Source of the DNA: Paenibacillus sp. 19GGS1-52
GTDB taxonomy: Bacteria; Bacillota; Bacilli; Paenibacillales; Paenibacillaceae
Length of the DNA stretch: 64,000 nt
Direction of reading: 5' to 3'
Assembly: GCF_022369515.1 (NCBI RefSeq)
Contig: NZ_CP059724.1
Span: forward strand, 5,394,001-5,458,000
In this document: positions 9,053 to 17,071 of the stretch, piece after piece
How the letters are laid out: each line of letters begins with the position of its first letter
How positions within the stretch are numbered: position 1 is the stretch's first letter
Program-made: the position numbers and the translations under genes
Notes under the pieces: generated by a model
What the model was told of the DNA's origin: nothing
The model's database searches: none
Seen by the model: only the letters and a program-made list of their open reading frames with translations

Positions 9053-9082
9053 GGAGTGTAGCTAATCTTTTTAGCTACACTT
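9053..9082. terminator. Hairpin terminator
   Basis: AGTGTAGCT (9055) pairs with AGCTACACT (9073) around a T-rich loop. It lies between the aldo-keto reductase and a symporter remnant transcribed toward it. Confidence 0.55.
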
Positions 9083-9188
9083 ATAATCCTTCTGCCATAT
9101 ACTTGGCATTTCTACGATCTAACCGGTAGCTAATCAAGGTCAGCATGGTTGCGGCGATGGCAACGATTCCTCCGACCCAGGAAACATC
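9081..9188 (-). pseudogene. C-terminal remnant of a sugar/cation symporter-like membrane protein
   Basis: The minus strand reads WVGGIVAIAATMLTLISYRL then DRRNAKYMAEGL and a stop: a final membrane helix followed by the short charged tail typical of GPH-type glycoside symporters. Only about 35 residues remain. Confidence 0.45.
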
Positions 9189-9329
9189 TTACAGAGGCTT
9201 TTCGGAGTATGCAGATGTATCCCCTATCGCCGACCATTGCATCTACCAGAGGATGATGACGAGAAGACGAAGCTTGTCCATACGCTCAAAAAAATCTATG
9301 AAATGAAGACCTTCCCTGCACAGGGGTGA

Positions 9330-9388
9330 CTCTAAAAAAGAACTCCGTAAACCCATGAATGTAGTGAGTTTTCGGAGCTCTTTTCATA
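9330..9388. terminator. Hairpin, probable terminator
   Basis: AAAAGAACTCCGTAAA pairs imperfectly with TTTTCGGAGCTCTTTT. Between it and 9188 there is only broken coding-like sequence that I cannot assign. Confidence 0.45.
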
Positions 9389-9403
9389 CTCTCATTCGAT
9401 CGT

Positions 9404-9742
9404 CGCCGGCGGTTTGCTCATAGTTACGTAGAAGACGTGAGGCATTCTTGTCGGTGAATCGACAGTGGAATTGACAAACGTTCGCTGCGTCACATCTGAA
9501 GCTCCGAAAGTCACTTTTCCGCTTTCAAACGGCTTGCGCAACAACCCTACAAAGTCAGCAAGATTCTTAACTCCTGCTTCTTTATAATCTATCTTCCGCT
9601 CTTCAAGATAAGTGAAATACTTTTAATGCATAGCAATAAGTCTTCAGGGTATTGTTGCTTTTTCCTGTCTGATCTAGGTATTTCATCACAGTAACAACTG
9701 GAACACCTACCTCATCCAACAGTAAATATCTCTTTTTATTAT
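9404..9742 (-). pseudogene. Tyrosine recombinase (phage-type integrase) N-terminal pseudogene, 3' piece
   Basis: Reading right to left: RYLLLDEVGVPVVTVMKYLD then NNTLKTYCYALKVF, which is the SAM-like DNA-binding domain of tyrosine recombinases. It then shifts frame near 9630 and continues as YFTYLEERKIDYKEAGVKNL and ADFVGLLRKPFESGK. The sequence degenerates before the catalytic domain. Upstream codons (FAKKKDHFCDNDN) lie beyond the IS4 element, at 11271-11330, showing that the IS split this gene. It may be the decayed integrase of an element once resident here. Confidence 0.7.
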
Positions 9743-9748
9743 CATTAT

Positions 9749-11263
9749 CTCAACTTTCGCAGAGTCAAAATTGAGTTGACCCCAAGCTGGGGTTAAGGTG
9801 GAGTCGGTTTAAGTAAGGATCTTGCCAACATAGAAAAACACCACTTCGTTTGGTAAAGTGAGATTGTCGAGATCCACTAAACCACAGAAGAGGTGTCCCT
9901 TCTATGATAAATCAAAAGTCGTCCCTAGATCAACTCCCACCTGAAATGAGACCTGCTTTTCAAGAGCTCGGTGTGCTGAAGCATCTGAGGAATGCCGGGT
10001 TCAAAAAGACGTTTGGCTATACCTGTTCCCATCTGTTCATGCTCGTTTTTGTCTTGCTCTTTCATCAGAAGAATTGGTTTCGTCTGCTCGAAAGTGCCAA
10101 GGGTGAAGCCTTTCCTGGCAAAGATGCCGTCTATCGCTTTCTCAATCACAGCGGATTCGCTTGGCGGCGTTTCTTGTCTTCTCTAAGTAGTGACACTGTG
10201 CAGCGAGTCGAAACCTTGACCTCCGTCACGCGGACCTCCGTATTCATTGTGGATGATTCCATGTTTGAGCGGAATCGGAGCAAAGCTGTGGAATTGTTGG
10301 CTCGCTTTAAGGATCACGCGACGGGGGCTTACTATAAAGGCTTTCGCATGCTCACCTTGGGCTGGTCAGACGGTCATACGTTTCTCCCTTTGGACTTCGC
10401 CTTGCTGAGTTCCGTGAAGGCTGGACTCACCGGCATACATCCGGGAATCGACAAGCGATCCTCTGGATACAAACGCCGGAAAGAAGCTCTGCTTTCTGCT
10501 CCGCATCTGGTTTCTGAACTGCTGGATCGAGCCATTACTTCCGGGGTTTCTGCGGCTTACGTACTTATGGATAGCTGGTTCACGCATGCCCCCCTGATTC
10601 AGCGGATTATAGATCGCAAACTGCATGTGATTGGCATGGTGAAAAACGACAACAAGCGATATCTCGTTCACGGTCAACGGGTGGATCTTAAAGGTCTTTA
10701 CCGAGCTGCTTTGCGCGTCGAAGGAAAGCACCGGAACCTCTTGCGTCAGATTCACACCGAACTTGTTCCTGGCATTCCAGTAGTCGTGGTCTTTGTTCGC
10801 CATCGCTCCAAGAAAAACGAGTGGCTCGCGATTCTATCGACGGATCTAACGCTGACGGCACCGGAAGTCATTCAAATCTACGCTCTTCGCTGGGACATCG
10901 AAGTCTTTTTCAAATGCGCTAAATCCTTGCTGCGCCTGCAAAAAGAGTTTCAAGGCCGCTCCTATGATTTGCTCATTAGCCATACAACGATTGTCTTTTC
11001 CCGCTATATTCTGCTGGCTTGGCAGCATCGACAAAGCACGGATCAGCGGACGCTCGGTGGACTCTTTTATTTGCTTTGCGATGAAGTCGGTACCTTGGAC
11101 TGGGCCGTAGCATTACAACAATTGGTGGAATTGATGAACGAAATCGCCAATCAAGTCGGTAAGAAACTATCCGCTATGATTAAAAGTCAACTCCAGCACT
11201 GGATCTCTGCTTTGCCCAGCTACATCAAGGCCTATCTGCCGATTTCATGCTGCGAAAGTTGAG
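9749..11263 (+). mobile_element. IS4-family insertion sequence, 1515 bp
   Basis: Bounded by 14-bp perfect terminal inverted repeats (CTCAACTTTCGCAG at 9749, its complement ending at 11263) and flanked by a 7-bp direct repeat TCATTAT at 9742-9748 and 11264-11270, a clean target-site duplication. It contains one transposase gene, whose stop codon lies within the right repeat. The insertion splits an integrase pseudogene. Clear duplication and intact transposase suggest a fairly recent and possibly active copy. Confidence 0.95.
9904..11262 (+). CDS. IS4-family DDE transposase
   Basis: 452 residues, intact. Catalytic residues are visible: Asp in FIVDDSMFER (about 117), Asp in VLMDSWFTH (about 223), and the IS4 Y-(2)-R-(3)-E-(6)-K signature in YALRWDIEVFFKCAK (about 326-340). 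It catalyses cut-and-paste movement of the surrounding 1515-bp element. The ATG follows an AGAGG site. The gene fills nearly the whole element, and its stop overlaps the right inverted repeat. Confidence 0.96.
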   Translation: MINQKSSLDQLPPEMRPAFQELGVLKHLRNAGFKKTFGYTCSHLFMLVFVLLFHQKNWFRLLESAKGEAFPGKDAVYRFLNHSGFAWRRFLSSLSSDTVQRVETLTSVTRTSVFIVDDSMFERNRSKAVELLARFKDHATGAYYKGFRMLTLGWSDGHTFLPLDFALLSSVKAGLTGIHPGIDKRSSGYKRRKEALLSAPHLVSELLDRAITSGVSAAYVLMDSWFTHAPLIQRIIDRKLHVIGMVKNDNKRYLVHGQRVDLKGLYRAALRVEGKHRNLLRQIHTELVPGIPVVVVFVRHRSKKNEWLAILSTDLTLTAPEVIQIYALRWDIEVFFKCAKSLLRLQKEFQGRSYDLLISHTTIVFSRYILLAWQHRQSTDQRTLGGLFYLLCDEVGTLDWAVALQQLVELMNEIANQVGKKLSAMIKSQLQHWISALPSYIKAYLPISCCES

Positions 11264-11270
11264 TCATTAT

Positions 11271-11616
11271 CACAAAAATGATCTTTTTTCTTTGCAAAAT
11301 CTTCACTCCCATATGATTTAATGAAAGATCAAAGTATTCGAACGACGGCACTCAAATCGATAATCTTAAAGAAGAGTCGGTTGATATCCGAATTTTCTTT
11401 TTCACATTATCTCTAGTTATTCGGAGACCAGTATAGCGTTAGTATCTGAAATGCTTTTTCCCACTTCCCAAATTTGGGGAAACCCATGCTTTTTTCCGGT
11501 ATCCGATAAGAAGAATGAAACACACCAAATTAGACCATTGAAATGAAAAGTACGATAGCTGAAGCACAATCAGACGCAAATAAATAAAGGGTCACCGGAC
11601 TGCCGCGGCTACCCTT
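11271..11616. other. Gene-free stretch with integrase remnant
   Basis: The first 60 bp continue the integrase pseudogene on the minus strand (SYGSEDFAKKKDHF). The remainder is AT-rich without a convincing gene, promoter or repeat. Confidence 0.5.
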
Positions 11617-12645
11617 CTACTGATATTTTTTGCTTCTCTCGTAACCATAAGCCTTCAGATATTCATCGTCTGTATAAAGTTCGGTGAAATTTGAATATGG
11701 GATAATAACGTTCGGTCGTAAATAGGAGTAGTTCTCTCTTATAGATTGATGAAAAAAGCCATCAATGATATTTGATAATGTTACATTCATCATCCATTTT
11801 CTTTTCTTTATTTCGATTTCTTCATCGTCAAGGCTGTCAATTTCCCATGAATTCATAAAATTCCAATCCGTATATTCGCTTATCGGAGCAATAAACTTAA
11901 TAACATAACATTTATTATTCCGCTCCCAATCATAAAGTAAATTCGGTATATCGAGGAACTCTGCTAAGTTACATAAGAATTCTGGTCTTCTATTTACGTA
12001 TCCACCGTAAGTCAACATATTATCATAGGAGTAGAAGCCATTTATTTGATTATCCTTATATAGTTTTCGTTCTAGCGTTTCGAGTTGTTGTTCCTTATCA
12101 TCAGTTGAAAATGCATTAAATTTCTTACTTAAATCGTATGTTTTATTCTTGTGTGTAAATTTCTTCTGAACTAAATCAAACGTGATTCCAAATTGCTTTA
12201 AGTATTGATAAAACTGCGTAACTAAGGAAATGGCTTTTTGAATGTCCATCAATCCATACTTTTTAAGAGAAGCACAATCATCATTGTTAGTGGTCACATG
12301 TAATGAAGTAAGCCATAAATCTTTTTCGAGCAAAGATCTTTCATCAATATTAAATTCCTCTAGGTAGTGATTAGCAGAATAATCCTGCAAATTTAAAATA
12401 ATGTACTCTTCAATTTCCCTTTCATTCTGGTTTGTAAGCTGGCTTAAGGAATATAAACTTTCCTGATAAGCTGTAATATCGTATTCAAGTTTTATACTAA
12501 GGATGGTTTCCTCTCCAATTGATTTACATTTATTGTAACACGAACTTACTTCCAATAATAAGAATTTCGTTTTTACCATCGATGCATTAAAAAGTGTGAA
12601 TACCTGGTGAATCACTTGGATCACAGGGTATACTATTAATATCAA
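11617..12645 (-). CDS. Hypothetical protein
   Basis: Up to 342 residues; I do not recognise the family. It is Asp/Glu/Asn/Tyr-rich and looks soluble, with no transmembrane helix except possibly the hydrophobic first 20 residues, which may not be translated. No ribosome site precedes the first possible start (TTG), and the next candidates are equally poor; GGAGAGG lies near residue 45, so the real start may be internal or the 5' end may be lost. Composition and aromatic spacing (LLYDWERNNKCYVIKFIAP) suggest a genuine protein. It stands alone within the decayed segment E1. Confidence 0.6.
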   Translation of the reverse strand: MILIVYPVIQVIHQVFTLFNASMVKTKFLLLEVSSCYNKCKSIGEETILSIKLEYDITAYQESLYSLSQLTNQNEREIEEYIILNLQDYSANHYLEEFNIDERSLLEKDLWLTSLHVTTNNDDCASLKKYGLMDIQKAISLVTQFYQYLKQFGITFDLVQKKFTHKNKTYDLSKKFNAFSTDDKEQQLETLERKLYKDNQINGFYSYDNMLTYGGYVNRRPEFLCNLAEFLDIPNLLYDWERNNKCYVIKFIAPISEYTDWNFMNSWEIDSLDDEEIEIKKRKWMMNVTLSNIIDGFFHQSIRENYSYLRPNVIIPYSNFTELYTDDEYLKAYGYERSKKYQ

Positions 12646-12877
12646 AAGATTTGACGTTTGGTTGACGTGTTGCGAACCGCTTCTAAACTCCGCAGTACGT
12701 GCCCAATGTTTCCCTGCGCGGAAATTAAAATTATGGAAAAATAATGAAATATTGAAGATTCCCTACGTTCAATTACCGTTCCCCATCGTAATCCCCCACT
12801 GAACTGCTGAATGACGTAAATCACGTATTTGTCATTATTATTTCCTACTTGGCATTCTTCGGCCTAAAATTTATAGT

Positions 12878-13652
12878 AGCTGAACGAACTCATGAATTCC
12901 GGATCGGCATGGGACAGGAACAAGCTCTGTTTCGTATCCTATGCTGCAATGATGATCATATCCTCTTGCTTTAATTCAAAGTCAAAAATATTAGAATTCT
13001 CAATAATCCGTTCCTTATGAACGGACTTGGGAATCGCCACGATGCCTCTTTGGGTTAACCAGCGCAGAACGACCTAAGTAACGGATTTGTTATATTTTCC
13101 GGCTATGGAGTCTAAGTCGTCATTCTGTAAGAAGTTGTTTTCCCTTCTACAAAAGGTCCCCAAGACTCGATTTGTATGTTGTTCTCCTTCATATCTGGTG
13201 TTACTTCGTTTGTGAATCATCAAATCAATCATATGATCCATTTGAAAATTACTTACCCCGACAGCTCTTATTTCCCCTTCCCGGGACAACTCTTCCATCG
13301 CGCGCCATGAGCAATATACATCGCCAAATGGTTAATGGATCAGATACAAATCCAAATAATCCCACTGGATTAGCCAATAATTTCTCAGAAGCTATTTTTG
13401 TCCGTTCATAACCGGCATTCTGAATCCAGAGTTTGTTTGTAATAAACAGCTCCTCTCTGGGAACACCGCTTCGTTTAATGGCTCTGCCAAAAGCTTCTTC
13501 GTATTGATATGCGGAAACGGTATCAACTAGATGATAGCCTGCCTTAATAGCGTTATAAACACTTTGTTCATACTCGATTGGATCAGGGATCTGGTACACA
13601 CCCAAGCTGAGTATAGGTAACTAAACCAGTTGTTAAAATGAATTTCTGCATA
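12878..13652 (-). pseudogene. Aldo/keto reductase pseudogene
   Basis: Pieces of one aldo-keto reductase lie in different frames. MQKFILTTG is near 13650, then GVYQIPDPIEYEQSVYNAIK with the HLVDTVSAYQYEEAFGRAI catalytic block, then GEIRAVGVSNFQMDHM after a frameshift near 13300. A stop in place of Gln follows KYNKSVT at 13074, then VVLRWLTQRGIVAIPKSVHK and a final DPEF block. Several lesions make it non-functional. It is a different subfamily from the intact reductase at 8007 and resembles 2,5-diketogluconate reductase-like enzymes. Confidence 0.85.
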
Positions 13653-13950
13653 GCTTAACCTCCAATTGAAGTTTCATGTTCTTCTATCGTTTTTTATATT
13701 TCCTAGATGAGATGTTTAAGTAACTAGCGGTAGACGCCAATTCCCTAGCAGCTCACGCCTATATTCGAGCTATAGATTCCCTCATTTTACTAATTTCGGC
13801 AATAACAATAGACCTGACAGCACAGGTCAATTCAACTCTTTTAACAGCTTGTTTTTTAAACCATGATTTACTTACTTGTTATATATGGAGCAGTTGAACA
13901 GTAGAATCATATACTTCTTTTTATGTAGTCATTATTACGGCCCTATTAAA
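13653..13950. other. Decayed stretch without an intact gene
   Basis: Short coding-like pieces are visible on the minus strand (ARELASTASYLNISSRKYKK in broken frames), but nothing can be assigned. Confidence 0.4.
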
Positions 13951-13952
13951 GC

Positions 13953-13986
13953 AAAAAGCAACCTATCCGAAGACAAGTCGCTTTAC
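13953..13986 (-). terminator. sigK-type terminator after copy 2
   Basis: Minus strand AAAGCGACTTGTCTTCGGAT continues to GGTTGCTTTTT. The same hairpin sequence, with few changes, follows sigK copy 3 at 31820-31851 but not copy 1. Confidence 0.75.
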
Positions 13987-14002
13987 TTTGTAATTTTGAG
14001 AC

Positions 14003-14533
14003 TTATCTTTTCGCCTTATAAAACTCATGGTACAGCTTCATAAGCGCCCTTTTCTCAATCCGCGACACATAGCTCCGCGAGATCCCAAGCTCCTTCGCAA
14101 TCTCCCGCTGCGTCCGCTCTTCCCCGCCGGTGTCCAGCCCAAACCGTCCAACCACGACTTCCTTTTCCCGATCATCCAAAATATCTAGGTTGCGGTAAAT
14201 CTTACTCTTCTCAATTTTGAGGTCGACTTCTTTGATGACATCGTCGGCTTCAGAGCCAAGAATATCTATAAGTGTAATTTCATTACCTTCCTTGTCAGTC
14301 CCAATCGGATCGTGAAGTGATACATCCTTGCGGGTCTTTTTCAGCGAACGAAGATGCATTAAAATCTCATTCTCTATACAACGCGCAGCAAAAGTCGCCA
14401 GCTTCGTGCCCTTATTCGGACGATAACTCTCAATCGCCTTGATCAGGCCGATCGTACCGATCGAGATTAGATCCTCCATATCCTCACCGGTATTGTCGAA
14501 TTTTTTGAGGTTATGGACACGATACGATGTCAA
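14003..14533 (-). pseudogene. sigK: sigK 3' fragment, copy 2 (intact to the C-terminus)
   Basis: An open frame of 176 codons. The sigma-K part starts at KKFDNTGEDMEDLIS and runs uninterrupted through regions 2.2-2.4 and 4 to KLYHEFYKAKR. The helix TQREIAKELGISRSYVSRIE of region 4.2 is intact, unlike copy 1. The first seven codons (TTG start, TSYRVHNL) come from the joined element. Without region 1.2, most of 2.1 and the pro-sequence it should not work as a sigma factor unless rejoined to a 5' half. Nearly the same junction sequence and upstream zeta remnant occur at copy 1. Confidence 0.9.
14496..14515 (-). other. Candidate recombination junction (att core) at sigK copy 2
   Basis: Minus strand CATAACCTCAAAAAATTCGA, one mismatch from copies 1 and 3. 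sigK lies to its left and element sequence to its right. Confidence 0.65.
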
Positions 14534-14540
14534 AAAAATA

Positions 14541-14574
14541 AACCAATTACGATCGTTTTCGATTCGAATTGGTT
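14541..14574 (-). terminator. Hairpin between zeta remnant and sigK copy 2
   Basis: AACCAATT pairs with AATTGGTT, with an inner ACGATCG/CGATTCG extension. It is homologous to the hairpin at 5622-5660 and is followed by an A-run on the plus strand (T-run on the minus strand). Confidence 0.75.
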
Positions 14575-14945
14575 ATCTTAACGTTTTGTATTTAATCTGT
14601 AATTGTTTATCGATTATTTTGACCCATTCAGGCGATTCATTAAAATAATATTTTATCCCATCTTTATTTGCTTCAAGAATAAACTCCCCATCCGCTTTAC
14701 TATTATCAACAACAATTAATTGATCAATCAGGTCTAGGTGAGATACAGATTATTCATACTTGTTACATTGCGTCTAACAATTATCCTCGGTTTCAATGTG
14801 ATGGCCACCGTTTTTCACACATAGAGCAACACGTTCAATATTTAGCAGAACATCCCCTAATCCCACATAAAACACAATAATTTCAAAGCCTTGTTCCTTT
14901 GCGTTTTTCAGCCCGATTTTTCAGCCCTTTTTATAGATGACATTC
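14573..14945 (-). pseudogene. Zeta-toxin-like kinase pseudogene (C-terminal part)
   Basis: From right to left the minus strand reads LKNAKEQGFEIIVFYVGLGD, then NIERVALCVKNGGHHIETED, which matches the helix and the GGHxIPxxD block of zeta-family toxins. After stops it continues IDQLIVVDNSKADGEFILEA and NESPEWVKIIDKQLQIK to a stop. The N-terminal Walker A part is absent and there are at least two in-frame stops. Zeta toxins phosphorylate UDP-N-acetylglucosamine, and their presence at an element end would fit an addiction role. The second remnant at 5657 shares the same tail. Confidence 0.65.
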
Positions 14946-15087
14946 TATATCAGATAACTGATATTCTGCAGGCTGTACTCCGTAAGAATATAAAGATACG
15001 TTTCGGCTGCAGAATCACCAAGTATTTACACTAATACTATTTAGCGGAGTGGTACTTTCACATCCACTTCTTTACATACCATTTTTA

Positions 15088-16692
15088 TTATTTTTTCTCA
15101 AACTTATCCTTAATCGCATTCAGTTCGTCTTTATCGTGATAGGAACCTGCACGTATAACAGAGTGAATCTTATGAAAATTTTGAACACTCTCTACTGGAT
15201 TTGCATCCAGAAGTACTAAATCAGCATTCTTGCCAACTTCTACAGTGCCCATATCATCCAGGCGCCCCAGAAACTCAGCTCCGTTCAGGGTCGTCATCTG
15301 AAGAACATGAAGCGGGGAGATACCGGCTTTCTCAAGCTCGTCAAATTCCTTGTGAATAGCGTCACCTTCGCTTCCATCGGTCCCAGCCATCATTTTTACG
15401 CCTTCCAGATCGTAGGTCCTGACGAGACTTAAATATAGGTCATAGAGCCTCTGCGCAGTGGCTTCACTGCTCCCTTTGAACAGGCCGGAAAGCATGCGTA
15501 TCATAGTCGGGCATTGCCATGTATTGTATTGGACATAGACATCGGCAAGCTCTTTTGCCTTTTCTTCATTATAAGTGTTAATGAAATGCGTCAGCTGCGT
15601 TTCATCTTTTGCGCCTCCAGAGGTCTTAGTCCCCCACTTTATGAATTGCTCGTTCACAAAGTTTTGAAGTCCCTTAATTCTCATGAGATGCACGAATATT
15701 GGATTTTCCATGATTGTGGTGGGAATTCCTGTTGCCTGCGCTCTTAAGGCTTTCTCGTCAGTCGAAGAAGAAATCAGAGCTCCAAAGTTGATGCCAAAGT
15801 GCTCGACACTGTGAAAACCATTTTTAGAGACTTCTTTCAAGTCCATATCGGGAAGTACGTGTCCCTCGACCGGAATACCCAGCTTGTTCGCCTCTGCTTG
15901 AATGGCATTAAAGACATCCGGCGAAACACCGCCGATTTTTATAAAGTCGGCCCCTTCTTCTTGCTGCTGACGGACAAATTTCACGGCAATCTCGGGTGTT
16001 GGTGCATTCATGGGTGTCATGATATCACCGGGCATCGTCAGCAGCGCCGGTTCGTTCGTAGAGCTGGTAAAGGCACCGGATCTCCATTCCTCGAGAAGTT
16101 CAACTGAGCCGCTCATTTGTCTGAATCCGGTTACGCCGTTGGCAAGCAGAAGAGCCAACGATTCCGAGGTGTTCTCCTCACCAATCACATGCATATGCAT
16201 GTTTAGGTACCCGGGAACCACATACCTTCCGGTTGCATCAATGATCTTTGTGTCATTGTCCGCTTTGATCGTACCAGCCGGTGCAATGTCCTTGATTTTC
16301 CCATTGACGCACAGAATGCTCATATTGGAAGTTAGATTACCAGTCCGCGTATCCACAATTGTAACGTTATTCAGTAAAAGCTGATAGGAAGCGCTGGGCT
16401 GCTCCAACTTCCGCGGGGTGTAAGGTTGAATATTCGTTGAAGGCTGACCGGCAAACAGACCAGTCCATGCAACAACAATCGCTAATATCCAACAGAGCGG
16501 AACTCTCCATCCGCGCCAAAATTTCGTACTTCTCAGGAACACAAGCAAGCCAACACAGGCCGCCAAAATCAGATAAGCAAACCAGCGCTCTTTACTGCTG
16601 ATCATCAACACTAGAACTATGCCGAATAAAAGCACTAATAGTAGTGAAAAACCTATTGTCTTTTGGACTTTTCTTTTTACGTTTTTTGTCAT
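15088..16692 (-). CDS. Membrane-anchored amidohydrolase family protein
   Basis: 534 residues. Two or three membrane helices occupy residues 10-75 (FSLLLVLLFGIVLVLMIS and following), so the enzyme domain is probably outside the cell. The amidohydrolase metal ligands are visible: NMHMHVIGE (about 163-171), FIKIGG with the bridging Lys (about 250), GHVLPD (about 279), HSVEHFG (about 294) and AGTDGSEG (about 440). The family cleaves cyclic amides or dipeptide-like bonds; the substrate cannot be assigned. It stands alone; terminators lie upstream at 16786 and 17029. The ribosome site (GAAAGG) is weak. Confidence 0.88.
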   Translation of the reverse strand: MTKNVKRKVQKTIGFSLLLVLLFGIVLVLMISSKERWFAYLILAACVGLLVFLRSTKFWRGWRVPLCWILAIVVAWTGLFAGQPSTNIQPYTPRKLEQPSASYQLLLNNVTIVDTRTGNLTSNMSILCVNGKIKDIAPAGTIKADNDTKIIDATGRYVVPGYLNMHMHVIGEENTSESLALLLANGVTGFRQMSGSVELLEEWRSGAFTSSTNEPALLTMPGDIMTPMNAPTPEIAVKFVRQQQEEGADFIKIGGVSPDVFNAIQAEANKLGIPVEGHVLPDMDLKEVSKNGFHSVEHFGINFGALISSSTDEKALRAQATGIPTTIMENPIFVHLMRIKGLQNFVNEQFIKWGTKTSGGAKDETQLTHFINTYNEEKAKELADVYVQYNTWQCPTMIRMLSGLFKGSSEATAQRLYDLYLSLVRTYDLEGVKMMAGTDGSEGDAIHKEFDELEKAGISPLHVLQMTTLNGAEFLGRLDDMGTVEVGKNADLVLLDANPVESVQNFHKIHSVIRAGSYHDKDELNAIKDKFEKK

Positions 16693-16785
16693 AGTATTAA
16701 ACCTTTCTTTATCTCTATTTTCATATCTGCTTTATGTAGCTAAAACGAAATACTTAAATCCCGAACTTAACCAAAAAGCAATTGT

Positions 16786-16816
16786 AAAAAAAACAGCCAG
16801 TTGCCTGTTTTTTTTA
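16786..16816. terminator. Bidirectional terminator
   Basis: AAAAAAACAG pairs with CTGTTTTTTT around an 8-nt loop, giving a T-run in both directions. Confidence 0.75.
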
Positions 16817-17028
16817 TATCAGCAATGTTCGATAAACTTTTTTTGCAGGGAACCGCATTCCTCCGGCTTGTCCAGCTACCGAAGACGCCAGATTCCGGTA
16901 TAAAAATACGCCGGGATTCATATTTACTTCAAATCCACTCTTTTTAAGAAGAAATATGAAAGATGGGCGTAAATAACCTATGCCCTCCTGGGCTTATGCA
17001 GGTACAACGTGGTCGCTGATATTCTGCA

Positions 17029-17069
17029 GAGAAGACCGTGCTTCCAAAAGCAGGAAGCGCGGCCTTCTC
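17029..17069 (-). terminator. Terminator after the MMPL exporter gene
   Basis: GAGAAGACCGTGCTTCC pairs with GGAAGCGCGGCCTTCTC around a 7-nt loop, immediately downstream of the stop at 17072. Confidence 0.8.
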
Positions 17070-17071
17070 AT

